In this document: positions 33,341 through 44,381 of the stretch, in pieces
Numbering within the stretch: position 1 is the stretch's first letter
How the letters are laid out: every line of letters starts with the position of its first letter
Source: Siphonodentalium dalli
Taxonomy: Eukaryota > Mollusca > Scaphopoda > Gadilida > Siphonodentaliidae
Assembly (NCBI GenBank): GCA_032622095.1
Contig: CP136064.1
Span: 190,081,794-190,145,793 of the forward strand
Direction of reading: 5' to 3'
DNA length: 64,000 bases
Translations under genes and position numbers: made by a program
The notes under the pieces: model-generated
The model's input: only the letters and a program-made list of their open reading frames with translations
Database searches by the model: none
Told to the model about the DNA's origin: nothing

Positions 33341-33841
33341 ATAGAGACAAGTTGACGTCACAGACATGATGCACCATTCGTTCGCAATATGGACACCCAA
33401 TAATTTAGTTGGTTGTTTGATTACGACATGTTCAAGATCGAAAATTGGGATCGTCAAGGTCGGTCTCGGAATATTGTTAAATGGACACAACTCGTTTAAA
33501 CCTCAAACAGTACGTATACCTAATATGGAAGTCGGAACAATGCAGGTCGATAAATACACGAAACACCGTTATACTCTAAAAATAGTCTTATCGAAATCAC
33601 ATTAATTTGACAGCTGTTTTCAATTATTTTTTCTCACAGATTGAGATAAACGCTCTTTATGCGTACCGTATAAGGAATATATAAACACTGAACGCTCGAT
33701 CTTTATTGTCTCGTGCTGATTAATTTTCCGAAAACAATATGACTTGAATAAGTCACGACATGATATGTATACATTTCATGTATTTCTCGACACATTTTGA
33801 CCCCGAACCGGGCCTGACGAGGAGGGTATGTTCTTTGGCCT

Positions 33842-33913
33842 GGGGATGTAGCTCAGTGGTAGAGCGTTCGCTTTGCACGTGAAAGGCCCCGGGTTCGATC
33901 CCCGGCATCTCCA
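33842..33913 (+). tRNA. tRNA-Ala-TGC: tRNA-Ala (TGC), fused A/B gene with C38, unit 23
   Basis: The 5' flank (TTCTTTGGCCT) belongs to gene A and the 3' flank (AGAAATACTTTTG) to gene B. C38 shows the body up to position 38 comes from a C38 gene A, so the exchange lies between position 39 and the 3' end. The product is a full 72-nt tRNA gene using the gene B terminator. Confidence 0.95.
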
Positions 33914-34208
33914 AGAAATACTTTTGCACGAAAGTTAAAATTCGATTATGACGGTTTTGGTGATATTAATAGATGTAAATAATAGAAACAGCTTTCCCCA
34001 TCGTTTTTCCGCGTGAAATCACGAAAACGAACAAATTACTTTTCTGTATGCTCCGATGATATGCTCCGATGCTCCGTGGTATTGTGTCCTTATATTGCAG
34101 TGTAATTTCTATCATTTTATATTGAGATTAACATACTTCTTTTTTTCGTGGGAAATCAAAGGATTTATTATTTGTCGACAATAATATGGCCTTGCAATTT
34201 TACGGGCC

Positions 34209-34280
34209 GGGGATGTAGCTCAGTGGTAGAGCGTTCGCTTCGCATGTGAAAGGCCCCGGGTTCAATCCCCGGCATCTCCA
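34209..34280 (+). tRNA. tRNA-Ala-CGC: tRNA-Ala (CGC), gene C, unit 23
   Basis: Consensus body. Confidence 0.97.
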
Positions 34281-35062
34281 AGGAAGGCGAATTTTGTTAC
34301 AATATCTTGCACTATATTTCATCAATGGCGGGTTTTGGTAAATTTTTACCCCATTCAATCTCATACAAAATTTATAGCACTCGATCTATTTTATCAGAGG
34401 CTGCTTTTTGGTAATGTTTTGCACTATTCAAATCTCGCACAAAATCCCATGTGTACATTGTCCTGTATTTTTTATAATTTGTTTTATATATCAGTTCGTT
34501 TCATCCCATATTTTAGTTGCGGGAGGTAGCGTCTGTTTCACAGCATCACCCATAGACTATGATAGAGACAAGTTGACGTCACAGACATGATGCACCATTC
34601 GTTCGCAATATGGACACCCAATAATTTAGTTGGTTGTTTGATTACGACATGTTCAAGATCGAAAATTGGGATCGTCAAGGTCGGTCTCGGAATATTGTTA
34701 AATGGACACAACTCGTTTAAACCTCAAACAGTACGTATACCTAATATGGAAGTCGGAACAATGCAGGTCGATAAATACACGAAACACCGTTATACTCTAA
34801 AAATAGTCTTATCGAAATCACATTAATTTGACAGCTGTTTTCAATTATTTTTTCTCACAGATTGAGATAAACGCTCTTTATGCGTACCGTATAAGGAATA
34901 TATAAACACTGAACGCTCGATCTTTATTGTCTCGTGCTGATTAATTTTCCGAAAACAATATGACTTGAATAAGTCACGACATGATATGTATACATTTCAT
35001 GTATTTCTCGACACATTTTGACCCCGAACCGGGCCTGACGAGGAGGGTATGTTCTTTGGCCT

Positions 35063-35135
35063 GGGGATGTAGCTCAGTGGTAGAGCGTTCGCTTTGCATG
35101 TGAAAGGCCCCCGGGTTCGATCCCCGGCATCTCCA
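35063..35135 (+). tRNA. tRNA-Ala-TGC: tRNA-Ala (TGC), gene A variant with extra C in the variable loop, unit 24
   Basis: 73 nt: one C is added before the T stem, so the variable loop is AGGCCC (6 nt) rather than AGGCC. The T stem, G15-C48 contact, anticodon and both promoter boxes can all be kept, with A-to-B box spacing one base longer. Type I nuclear tRNAs usually have 4-5 nt here, so function is plausible but not certain. First of 11 copies. Confidence 0.88.
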
Positions 35136-35375
35136 GCACAGTGCTTTCTTTTTATTTGTATGTATGAAGTTTTAATTGCACATGCCGCTGTTATGACTGA
35201 CTGTCGTGATTTCATATACTGGAAAGTCACAATTTGTGAATCGAAACGTTCCGTCCTATATGCATAGCTATTAAATCACAACAAAGCAAATTTACCACTT
35301 CATCTGACTTCTCATCGAATAATAAATAGCTGTCTAATGTAGTCTCCAAACTTTGACGGACAAATTCTATCAGTT

Positions 35376-35447
35376 GGGGATGTAGCTCAGTGGTAGAGCG
35401 TTCGCTTTGCATGTGAAAGGCCCCGGGTTCGATCCCCGGCATCTCCA
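35376..35447 (+). tRNA. tRNA-Ala-TGC: tRNA-Ala (TGC), gene B, unit 24
   Basis: Consensus body. Confidence 0.97.
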
Positions 35448-35742
35448 AGAAATACTTTTGCACGAAAGTTAAAATTCGATTATGACGGTTTTGGTGATAT
35501 TAATAGATGTAAATAATAGAAACAGCTTTCCCCATCGTTTTTCCGCGTGAAATCACGAAAACGAACAAATTACTTTTCTGTATGCTCCGATGATATGCTC
35601 CGATGCTCCGTGGTATTGTGTCCTTATATTGCAGTGTAATTTCTATCATTTTATATTGAGATTAACATACTTCTTTTTTTCGTGGGAAATCAAAGGATTT
35701 ATTATTTGTCGACAATAATATGGCCTTGCAATTTTACGGGCC

Positions 35743-35814
35743 GGGGATGTAGCTCAGTGGTAGAGCGTTCGCTTCGCATGTGAAAGGCCCCGGGTTCAAT
35801 CCCCGGCATCTCCA
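35743..35814 (+). tRNA. tRNA-Ala-CGC: tRNA-Ala (CGC), gene C, unit 24
   Basis: Consensus body. Confidence 0.97.
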
Positions 35815-36516
35815 AGGAAGGCGAATTTTGTTACAATATCTTGCACTATATTTCATCAATGGCGGGTTTTGGTAAATTTTTACCCCATTCAATCTCATAC
35901 AAAATTTATAGCACTCGATCTATTTTATCAGAGGCTGCTTTTTGGTAATGTTTTGCACTATTCAAATCTCGATATTTTAGTTGCGGGAGGTAGCGTCTGT
36001 TTCACAGCATCACCCATAGAGACAAGTTGACGTCACAGACATGATGCACCATTCGTTCGCAATATGGACACCCAATAATTTAGTTGGTTGTTTGATTACG
36101 ACATGTTCAAGATCGAAAATTGGGATCGTCAAGGTCGGTCTCGGAATATTGTTAAATGGACACAACTCGTTTAAACCTCAAACAGTACGTATACCTAATA
36201 TGGAAGTCGGAACAATGCAGGTCGATAAATACACGAAACACCGTTTTACTCTAAAAATAGTCTTATCGAAATCACATTAATTTGACAGCTGTTTTCAATT
36301 ATTTTTTCTCACAGATTGAGACAAACGCTCTTTATGCGTACCGTATAAGGAATATATAAACAATGAACGCTCGATCTTTATTGTCTCGTGCTGATTAATT
36401 TTCCGAAAACAATATGACTTGAATAAGTCACGACATGATATGTATACATTTCATGTATTTCTCGACACATTTTGACCCCGAACCGGGCCTGACGAGGAGG
36501 GTATGTTCTTTGGCCT

Positions 36517-36588
36517 GGGGATGTAGCTCAGTGGTAGAGCGTTCGCTTTGCATGTGAAAGGCCCCGGGTTCGATCCCCGGCATCTCCA
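36517..36588 (+). tRNA. tRNA-Ala-TGC: tRNA-Ala (TGC), gene A, unit 25
   Basis: Consensus body. Confidence 0.97.
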
Positions 36589-36828
36589 GCACAGTGCTTT
36601 CTTTTTATTTGTATGTATGAAGTTTTAATTGCACATGCCGCTGTTATGACTGACTGTCGTGATTTCATATACTGGAAAGTCACCATTTGTGAATCGAAAC
36701 GTTCCGTCCTATATGCATAGCTATTAAATCACAACAAAGCAAATTTACCACTTCATCTGACTTCTCATCGAATAATAAATAGCTGTGTAATGTAGTCTCC
36801 AAACTTTGACGGACAAATTCTATCAGTT

Positions 36829-36900
36829 GGGGATGTAGCTCAGTGGTAGAGCGTTCGCTTTGCATGTGAAAGGCCCCGGGTTCGGTCCCCGGCATCTCCA
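36829..36900 (+). tRNA. tRNA-Ala-TGC: tRNA-Ala (TGC), gene B variant A58G, unit 25
   Basis: Same A58G change as 32621-32692, copied by duplication of the 4208-bp block; likely weakly active. Confidence 0.8.
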
Positions 36901-37195
36901 AGAAATACTTTTGCACGAAAGTTAAAATTCGATTATGACGGTTTTGGTGATATTAATGGATGTAAATAATAGAAACAGCTTTCCCCATCGTTTTTCCGCG
37001 TGAAATCACGAAAACGAAAAAATTACTTTTCTGTATGCTCCGATGATATGCTCCGATGCTCCGTGGTATTGTGTCCTTATATTGCAGTGTAATTTCTATC
37101 ATTTTATATTGAGATTAACATACTTCTTTTTTTCGTGGGAAATCAAAGGATTTATTATTTGTCGACAATAATATGGCCTTGCAATTTTACGGGCC

Positions 37196-37267
37196 GGGGA
37201 TGTAGCTCAGTGGTAGAGCGTTCGCTTCGCATGTGAAAGGCCCCGGGTTCAATCCCCGGCATCTCCA
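37196..37267 (+). tRNA. tRNA-Ala-CGC: tRNA-Ala (CGC), gene C, unit 25
   Basis: Consensus body. Confidence 0.97.
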
Positions 37268-38049
37268 AGGAAGGCGAATTTTGTTACAATATCTTGCACT
37301 ATATTTCATCAATGGCGGGTTTTGGTAAATTTTTACCCCATTCAATCTCATACAAAATTTATAGCACTCGATCTATTTTATCAGAGGCTGCTTTTTGGTA
37401 ATGTTTTGCACTATTCAAATCTCGCACAAAATCCCATGTGTACATTGTCCTGTATTTTTTATAATTTGTTTTATATATCAGTTCGTTTCATCCCATATTT
37501 TAGTTGCGGGAGGTAGCGTCTGTTTCACAGCATCACCCATAGACTATGATAGAGACAAGTTGACGTCACAGACATGATGCACCATTCGTTCGCAATATGG
37601 ACACCCAATAATTTAGTTGGTTGTTTGATTACGACATGTTCAAGATCGAAAATTGGGATCGTCAAGGTCGGTCTCGGAATATTGTTAAATGGACACAACT
37701 CGTTTAAACCTCAAACAGTACGTATACCTAATATGGAAGTCGGAACAATGCAGGTCGATAAATACACGAAACACCGTTATACTCTAAAAATAGTCTTATC
37801 GAAATCACATTAATTTGACAGCTGTTTTCAATTATTTTTTCTCACAGATTGAGATAAACGCTCTTTATGCGTACCGTATAAGGAATATATAAACACTGAA
37901 CGCTCGATCTTTATTGTCTCGTGCTGATTAATTTTCCGAAAACAATATGACTTGAATAAGTCACGACATGATATGTATACATTTCATGTATTTCTCGACA
38001 CATTTTGACCCCGAACCGGGCCTGACGAGGAGGGTATGTTCTTTGGCCT

Positions 38050-38121
38050 GGGGATGTAGCTCAGTGGTAGAGCGTTCGCTTTGCACGTGAAAGGCCCCGG
38101 GTTCGATCCCCGGCATCTCCA
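38050..38121 (+). tRNA. tRNA-Ala-TGC: tRNA-Ala (TGC), fused A/B gene with C38, unit 26
   Basis: Copy of the fused gene at 33842. Confidence 0.95.
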
Positions 38122-38416
38122 AGAAATACTTTTGCACGAAAGTTAAAATTCGATTATGACGGTTTTGGTGATATTAATAGATGTAAATAATAGAAACAGC
38201 TTTCCCCATCGTTTTTCCGCGTGAAATCACGAAAACGAACAAATTACTTTTCTGTATGCTCCGATGATATGCTCCGATGCTCCGTGGTATTGTGTCCTTA
38301 TATTGCAGTGTAATTTCTATCATTTTATATTGAGATTAACATACTTCTTTTTTTCGTGGGAAATCAAAGGATTTATTATTTGTCGACAATAATATGGCCT
38401 TGCAATTTTACGGGCC

Positions 38417-38488
38417 GGGGATGTAGCTCAGTGGTAGAGCGTTCGCTTCGCATGTGAAAGGCCCCGGGTTCAATCCCCGGCATCTCCA
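38417..38488 (+). tRNA. tRNA-Ala-CGC: tRNA-Ala (CGC), gene C, unit 26
   Basis: Consensus body. Confidence 0.97.
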
Positions 38489-39270
38489 AGGAAGGCGAAT
38501 TTTGTTACAATATCTTGCACTATATTTCATCAATGGCGGGTTTTGGTAAATTTTTACCCCATTCAATCTCATACAAAATTTATAGCACTCGATCTATTTT
38601 ATCAGAGGCTGCTTTTTGGTAATGTTTTGCACTATTCAAATCTCGCACAAAATCCCATGTGTACATTGTCCTGTATTTTTTATAATTTGTTTTATATATC
38701 AGTTCGTTTCATCCCATATTTTAGTTGCGGGAGGTAGCGTCTGTTTCACAGCATCACCCATAGACTATGATAGAGACAAGTTGACGTCACAGACATGATG
38801 CACCATTCGTTCGCAATATGGACACCCAATAATTTAGTTGGTTGTTTGATTACGACATGTTCAAGATCGAAAATTGGGATCGTCAAGGTCGGTCTCGGAA
38901 TATTGTTAAATGGACACAACTCGTTTAAACCTCAAACAGTACGTATACCTAATATGGAAGTCGGAACAATGCAGGTCGATAAATACACGAAACACCGTTA
39001 TACTCTAAAAATAGTCTTATCGAAATCACATTAATTTGACAGCTGTTTTCAATTATTTTTTCTCACAGATTGAGATAAACGCTCTTTATGCGTACCGTAT
39101 AAGGAATATATAAACACTGAACGCTCGATCTTTATTGTCTCGTGCTGATTAATTTTCCGAAAACAATATGACTTGAATAAGTCACGACATGATATGTATA
39201 CATTTCATGTATTTCTCGACACATTTTGACCCCGAACCGGGCCTGACGAGGAGGGTATGTTCTTTGGCCT

Positions 39271-39343
39271 GGGGATGTAGCTCAGTGGTAGAGCGTTCGC
39301 TTTGCATGTGAAAGGCCCCCGGGTTCGATCCCCGGCATCTCCA
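39271..39343 (+). tRNA. tRNA-Ala-TGC: tRNA-Ala (TGC), gene A extra-C variant, unit 27
   Basis: 73 nt, six-base variable loop. Confidence 0.88.
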
Positions 39344-39583
39344 GCACAGTGCTTTCTTTTTATTTGTATGTATGAAGTTTTAATTGCACATGCCGCTGTT
39401 ATGACTGACTGTCGTGATTTCATATACTGGAAAGTCACCATTTGTGAATCGAAACGTTCCGTCCTATATGCATAGCTATTAAATCACAACAAAGCAAATT
39501 TACCACTTCATCTGACTTCTCATCGAATAATAAATAGCTGTCTAATGTAGTCTCCAAACTTTGACGGACAAATTCTATCAGTT

Positions 39584-39655
39584 GGGGATGTAGCTCAGTG
39601 GTAGAGCGTTCGCTTTGCATGTGAAAGGCCCCGGGTTCGATCCCCGGCATCTCCA
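39584..39655 (+). tRNA. tRNA-Ala-TGC: tRNA-Ala (TGC), gene B, unit 27
   Basis: Consensus body. Confidence 0.97.
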
Positions 39656-39950
39656 AGAAATACTTTTGCACGAAAGTTAAAATTCGATTATGACGGTTTT
39701 GGTGATATTAATAGATGTAAATAATAGAAACAGCTTTCCCCATCGTTTTTCCGCGTGAAATCACGAAAACGAACAAATTACTTTTCTGTATGCTCCGATG
39801 ATATGCTCCGATGCTCCGTGGTATTGTGTCCTTATATTGCAGTGTAATTTCTATCATTTTATATTGAGATTAACATACTTCTTTTTTTCGTGGGAAATCA
39901 AAGGATTTATTATTTGTCGACAATAATATGGCCTTGCAATTTTACGGGCC

Positions 39951-40022
39951 GGGGATGTAGCTCAGTGGTAGAGCGTTCGCTTCGCATGTGAAAGGCCCCG
40001 GGTTCAATCCCCGGCATCTCCA
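39951..40022 (+). tRNA. tRNA-Ala-CGC: tRNA-Ala (CGC), gene C, unit 27
   Basis: Consensus body. Confidence 0.97.
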
Positions 40023-40724
40023 AGGAAGGCGAATTTTGTTACAATATCTTGCACTATATTTCATCAATGGCGGGTTTTGGTAAATTTTTACCCCATTCAA
40101 TCTCATACAAAATTTATAGCACTCGATCTATTTTATCAGAGGCTGCTTTTTGGTAATGTTTTGCACTATTCAAATCTCGATATTTTAGTTGCGGGAGGTA
40201 GCGTCTGTTTCACAGCATCACCCATAGAGACAAGTTGACGTCACAGACATGATGCACCATTCGTTCGCAATATGGACACCCAATAATTTAGTTGGTTGTT
40301 TGATTACGACATGTTCAAGATCGAAAATTGGGATCGTCAAGGTCGGTCTCGGAATATTGTTAAATGGACACAACTCGTTTAAACCTCAAACAGTACGTAT
40401 ACCTAATATGGAAGTCGGAACAATGCAGGTCGATAAATACACGAAACACCGTTTTACTCTAAAAATAGTCTTATCGAAATCACATTAATTTGACAGCTGT
40501 TTTCAATTATTTTTTCTCACAGATTGAGACAAACGCTCTTTATGCGTACCGTATAAGGAATATATAAACAATGAACGCTCGATCTTTATTGTCTCGTGCT
40601 GATTAATTTTCCGAAAACAATATGACTTGAATAAGTCACGACATGATATGTATACATTTCATGTATTTCTCGACACATTTTGACCCCGAACCGGGCCTGA
40701 CGAGGAGGGTATGTTCTTTGGCCT

Positions 40725-40797
40725 GGGGATGTAGCTCAGTGGTAGAGCGTTCGCTTTGCATGTGAAAGGCCCCCGGGTTCGATCCCCGGCATCTCCA
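40725..40797 (+). tRNA. tRNA-Ala-TGC: tRNA-Ala (TGC), gene A extra-C variant, sole gene of unit 28
   Basis: 73 nt, six-base variable loop; keeps its own T5 terminator. Confidence 0.88.
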
Positions 40798-41331
40798 GCA
40801 CAGTGCTTTCTTTTTATTTGTATGTATGAAGTTTTAATTGCACATGCCGCTGTTATGACTGACTGTCGTGATTTCATATACTGGAAAGTCACCATTTGTG
40901 AATCGAAACGTTCCGACATGTTCAAGATCGAAAATTGGGATCGTCAAGGTCGGTCTCGGAATATTGTTAAATGGACACAACTCGTTTAAACCTCAAACAG
41001 TACGTATACCTAATATGGAAGTCGGAACAATGCAGGTCGATAAATACACGAAACACCGTTATACTCTAAAAATAGTCTTATCGAAATCACATTAATTTGA
41101 CAGCTGTTTTCAATTATTTTTTCTCACAGATTGAGACAAACGCTCTTTATGCGTACCGTATAAGGAATATATAAACACTGAACGCTCGATCTTTATTGTC
41201 TCGTGCTGATTAATTTTCCGAAAACAATATGACTTGAATAAGTCACGACATGATATGTATACATTTCATGTATTTCTCGACACATTTTGACCCCGAACCG
41301 GGCCTGACGAGGAGGGTATGTTCTTTGGCCT
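40725..41331 (+). repeat. Unit 28 (607 bp): single-gene unit from a 917-bp deletion
   Basis: The A-B spacer is joined at CGTTCCG/ACATGTTC (about 40915) to the C-A spacer. Genes B and C, the B-C spacer and part of the C-A spacer are gone. The two parent sequences share CG at the junction. Recurs as units 31, 35, 38, 41, 44 and 46. Confidence 0.94.
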
Positions 41332-41403
41332 GGGGATGTAGCTCAGTGGTAGAGCGTTCGCTTTGCACGTGAAAGGCCCCGGGTTCGATCCCCGGCATCT
41401 CCA
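41332..41403 (+). tRNA. tRNA-Ala-TGC: tRNA-Ala (TGC), gene A variant C38, unit 29
   Basis: Loop TTTGCAC; otherwise consensus. Confidence 0.94.
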
Positions 41404-41643
41404 GCACAGTGCTTTCTTTTTATTTGTATGTATGAAGTTTTAATTGCACATGCCGCTGTTATGACTGACTGTCGTGATTTCATATACTGGAAAGTCACCA
41501 TTTGTGAATCGAAACGTTCCGTCCTATATGCATAGCTATTAAATCACAACAAAGCAAATTTACCACTTCATCTGACTTCTCATCGAATAATAAATAGCTG
41601 TCTAATGTAGTCTCCAAACTTTGACGGACAAATTCTATCAGTT

Positions 41644-41715
41644 GGGGATGTAGCTCAGTGGTAGAGCGTTCGCTTTGCATGTGAAAGGCCCCGGGTTCGA
41701 TCCCCGGCATCTCCA
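41644..41715 (+). tRNA. tRNA-Ala-TGC: tRNA-Ala (TGC), gene B, unit 29
   Basis: Consensus body. Confidence 0.97.
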
Positions 41716-42010
41716 AGAAATACTTTTGCACGAAAGTTAAAATTCGATTATGACGGTTTTGGTGATATTAATGGATGTAAATAATAGAAACAGCTTTCCC
41801 CATCGTTTTTCCGCGTGAAATCACGAAAACGAAAAAATTACTTTTCTGTATGCTCCGATGATATGATCCGATGCTCCGTGGTATTGTGTCCTTATATTGC
41901 AGTGTAATTTCTATCATTTTATATTGAGATTAACATACTTCTTTTTTTCGTGGGAAATCAAAGGATTTATTATTTGTCGACAATAATATGGCCTTGCAAT
42001 TTTACGGGCC

Positions 42011-42082
42011 GGGGATGTAGCTCAGTGGTAGAGCGTTCGCTTCGCATGTGAAAGGCCCCGGGTTCAATCCCCGGCATCTCCA
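42011..42082 (+). tRNA. tRNA-Ala-CGC: tRNA-Ala (CGC), gene C, unit 29
   Basis: Consensus body. Confidence 0.97.
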
Positions 42083-42854
42083 AGGAAGGCGAATTTTGTT
42101 ACAATATCTTGCACTATATTTCATCAATGGCGGGTTTTGGTAAATTTTTACCCCATTCAATCTCATACAAAATTTATAGCACTCGATCTATTTTATCAGA
42201 GGCTGCTTTTTGGTAATGTTTTGCACTATTCAAATCTCGCACAAAATCCCATGTGTACATTGTCCTGTATTTTTTATAATTTGTTTTATATATCAGTTCG
42301 TTTCATCCCATATTTTAGTTGCGGGAGGTAGCGTCTGTTTCACAGCATCACCCATAGAGACAAGTTGACGTCACAGACATGATGCACCATTCGTTCGCAA
42401 TATGGACACCCAATAATTTAGTTGGTTGTTTGATTACGACATGTTCAAGATCGAAAATTGGGATCGTCAAGGTCGGTCTCGGAATATTGTTAAATGGACA
42501 CAACTCGTTTAAACCTCAAACAGTACGTATACCTAATATGGAAGTCGGAACAATGCAGGTCGATAAATACACGAAACACCGTTATACTCTAAAAATAGTC
42601 TTATCGAAATCACATTAATTTGACAGCTGTTTTCAATTATTTTTTCTCACAGATTGAGATAAACGCTCTTTATGCGTACCGTATAAGGAATATATAAACA
42701 CTGAACGCTCGATCTTTATTGTCTCGTGCTGATTAATTTTCCGAAAACAATATGACTTGAATAAGTCACGACATGATATGTATACATTTCATGTATTTCT
42801 CGACACATTTTGACCCCGAACCGGGCCTGACGAGGAGGGTATGTTCTTTGGCCT

Positions 42855-42927
42855 GGGGATGTAGCTCAGTGGTAGAGCGTTCGCTTTGCATGTGAAAGGC
42901 CCCCGGGTTCGATCCCCGGCATCTCCA
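42855..42927 (+). tRNA. tRNA-Ala-TGC: tRNA-Ala (TGC), gene A extra-C variant, unit 30
   Basis: 73 nt, six-base variable loop. Confidence 0.88.
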
Positions 42928-43167
42928 GCACAGTGCTTTCTTTTTATTTGTATGTATGAAGTTTTAATTGCACATGCCGCTGTTATGACTGACTGTCGTG
43001 ATTTCATATACTGGAAAGTCACCATTTGTGAATCGAAACGTTCCGTCCTATATGCATAGCTATTAAATCACAACAAAGCAAATTTACCACTTCATCTGAC
43101 TTCTCATCGAATAATAAATAGCTGTCTAATGTAGTCTCCAAACTTTGACGGACAAATTCTATCAGTT

Positions 43168-43239
43168 GGGGATGTAGCTCAGTGGTAGAGCGTTCGCTTT
43201 GCATGTGAAAGGCCCCGGGTTCGATCCCCGGCATCTCCA
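43168..43239 (+). tRNA. tRNA-Ala-TGC: tRNA-Ala (TGC), gene B, unit 30
   Basis: Consensus body. Confidence 0.97.
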
Positions 43240-43534
43240 AGAAATACTTTTGCACGAAAGTTAAAATTCGATTATGACGGTTTTGGTGATATTAATAGAT
43301 GTAAATAATAGAAACAGCTTTCCCCATCGTTTTTCCGCGTGAAATCACGAAAACGAACAAATTACTTTTCTGTATGCTCCGATGATATGCTCCGATGCTC
43401 CGTGGTATTGTGTCCTTATATTGCAGTGTAATTTCTATCATTTTATATTGAGATTAACATACTTCTTTTTTTCGTGGGAAATCAAAGGATTTATTATTTG
43501 TCGACAATAATATGGCCTTGCAATTTTACGGGCC

Positions 43535-43606
43535 GGGGATGTAGCTCAGTGGTAGAGCGTTCGCTTCGCATGTGAAAGGCCCCGGGTTCAATCCCCGGCA
43601 TCTCCA
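43535..43606 (+). tRNA. tRNA-Ala-CGC: tRNA-Ala (CGC), gene C, unit 30
   Basis: Consensus body. Confidence 0.97.
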
Positions 43607-44308
43607 AGGAAGGCGAATTTTGTTACAATATCTTGCACTATATTTCATCAATGGCGGGTTTTGGTAAATTTTTACCCCATTCAATCTCATACAAAATTTA
43701 TAGCACTCGATCTATTTTATCAGAGGCTGCTTTTTGGTAATGTTTTGCACTATTCAAATCTCGATATTTTAGTTGCGGGAGGTAGCGTCTGTTTCACAGC
43801 ATCACCCATAGAGACAAGTTGACGTCACAGACATGATGCACCATTCGTTCGCAATATGGACACCCAATAATTTAGTTGGTTGTTTGATTACGACATGTTC
43901 AAGATCGAAAATTGGGATCGTCAAGGTCGGTCTCGGAATATTGTTAAATGGACACAACTCGTTTAAACCTCAAACAGTACGTATACCTAATATGGAAGTC
44001 GGAACAATGCAGGTCGATAAATACACGAAACACCGTTTTACTCTAAAAATAGTCTTATCGAAATCACATTAATTTGACAGCTGTTTTCAATTATTTTTTC
44101 TCACAGATTGAGACAAACGCTCTTTATGCGTACCGTATAAGGAATATATAAACAATGAACGCTCGATCTTTATTGTCTCGTGCTGATTAATTTTCCGAAA
44201 ACAATATGACTTGAATAAGTCACGACATGATATGTATACATTTCATGTATTTCTCGACACATTTTGACCCCGAACCGGGCCTGACGAGGAGGGTATGTTC
44301 TTTGGCCT

Positions 44309-44381
44309 GGGGATGTAGCTCAGTGGTAGAGCGTTCGCTTTGCATGTGAAAGGCCCCCGGGTTCGATCCCCGGCATCTCCA
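44309..44381 (+). tRNA. tRNA-Ala-TGC: tRNA-Ala (TGC), gene A extra-C variant, sole gene of unit 31
   Basis: 73 nt, six-base variable loop. Confidence 0.88.

Larger units (their letters stand above)
32309..33841 (+). repeat. Unit 22 (1533 bp): three genes, 10-bp spacer insertion
   Basis: Carries the A58G gene B and the 10-bp insertion that forms CATAG-A-CTATG at 33330-33340. Same type as unit 25. Confidence 0.93.
33842..35062 (+). repeat. Unit 23 (1221 bp): two-gene unit with fused A/B gene
   Basis: The 312 bp from gene A to gene B have been lost by fusion, and the 10-bp insertion is present: 1523 - 312 + 10 = 1221. Same type as units 26 and 33. Confidence 0.94.
35063..36516 (+). repeat. Unit 24 (1454 bp): three genes, extra-C gene A, 70-bp deletion
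   Basis: 1523 + 1 - 70 = 1454; deletion junction CTCG/ATATTTT near 35971. The same combination recurs in units 27, 30, 34 and 37. Confidence 0.94.
36517..38049 (+). repeat. Unit 25 (1533 bp): repeats unit 22
   Basis: Lies 4208 bp downstream of unit 22 with the same A58G gene B and 10-bp insertion. It opens the second copy of the 4208-bp higher-order repeat. Confidence 0.93.
38050..39270 (+). repeat. Unit 26 (1221 bp): fused-gene unit, repeats unit 23
   Basis: Two genes, 10-bp insertion. Confidence 0.94.
39271..40724 (+). repeat. Unit 27 (1454 bp): repeats unit 24
   Basis: Extra-C gene A and 70-bp deletion. It differs from unit 24 by at least one base: C here where unit 24 has A at 35231. 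Confidence 0.94.
41332..42854 (+). repeat. Unit 29 (1523 bp): three genes with C38 gene A
   Basis: Full-length unit without the 70-bp or 917-bp deletion; ATGATCCGATG marker in the B-C spacer. Confidence 0.94.
42855..44308 (+). repeat. Unit 30 (1454 bp): extra-C gene A, 70-bp deletion
   Basis: Opens the second 1454-607-1523 triplet (period 3584 bp from unit 27). Confidence 0.94.

Noticed and set aside
33187-33369. 60-codon + strand frame across the 10-bp insertion
   Set aside because: Created by the insertion shifting frame; spacer sequence without a domain or conservation outside the duplicated blocks.
40659-40925. 88-, 78- and 62-codon frames on - strand containing GDAGDRTRG
   Set aside because: Antisense reading of gene A. 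The reading frame exists only because of the extra C or the deletion junction.
40756-40989. 77-codon + strand frame beginning MHVKGPRVRSPASPAQ
   Set aside because: Sense translation of tRNA gene A plus spacer across the 917-bp deletion junction.
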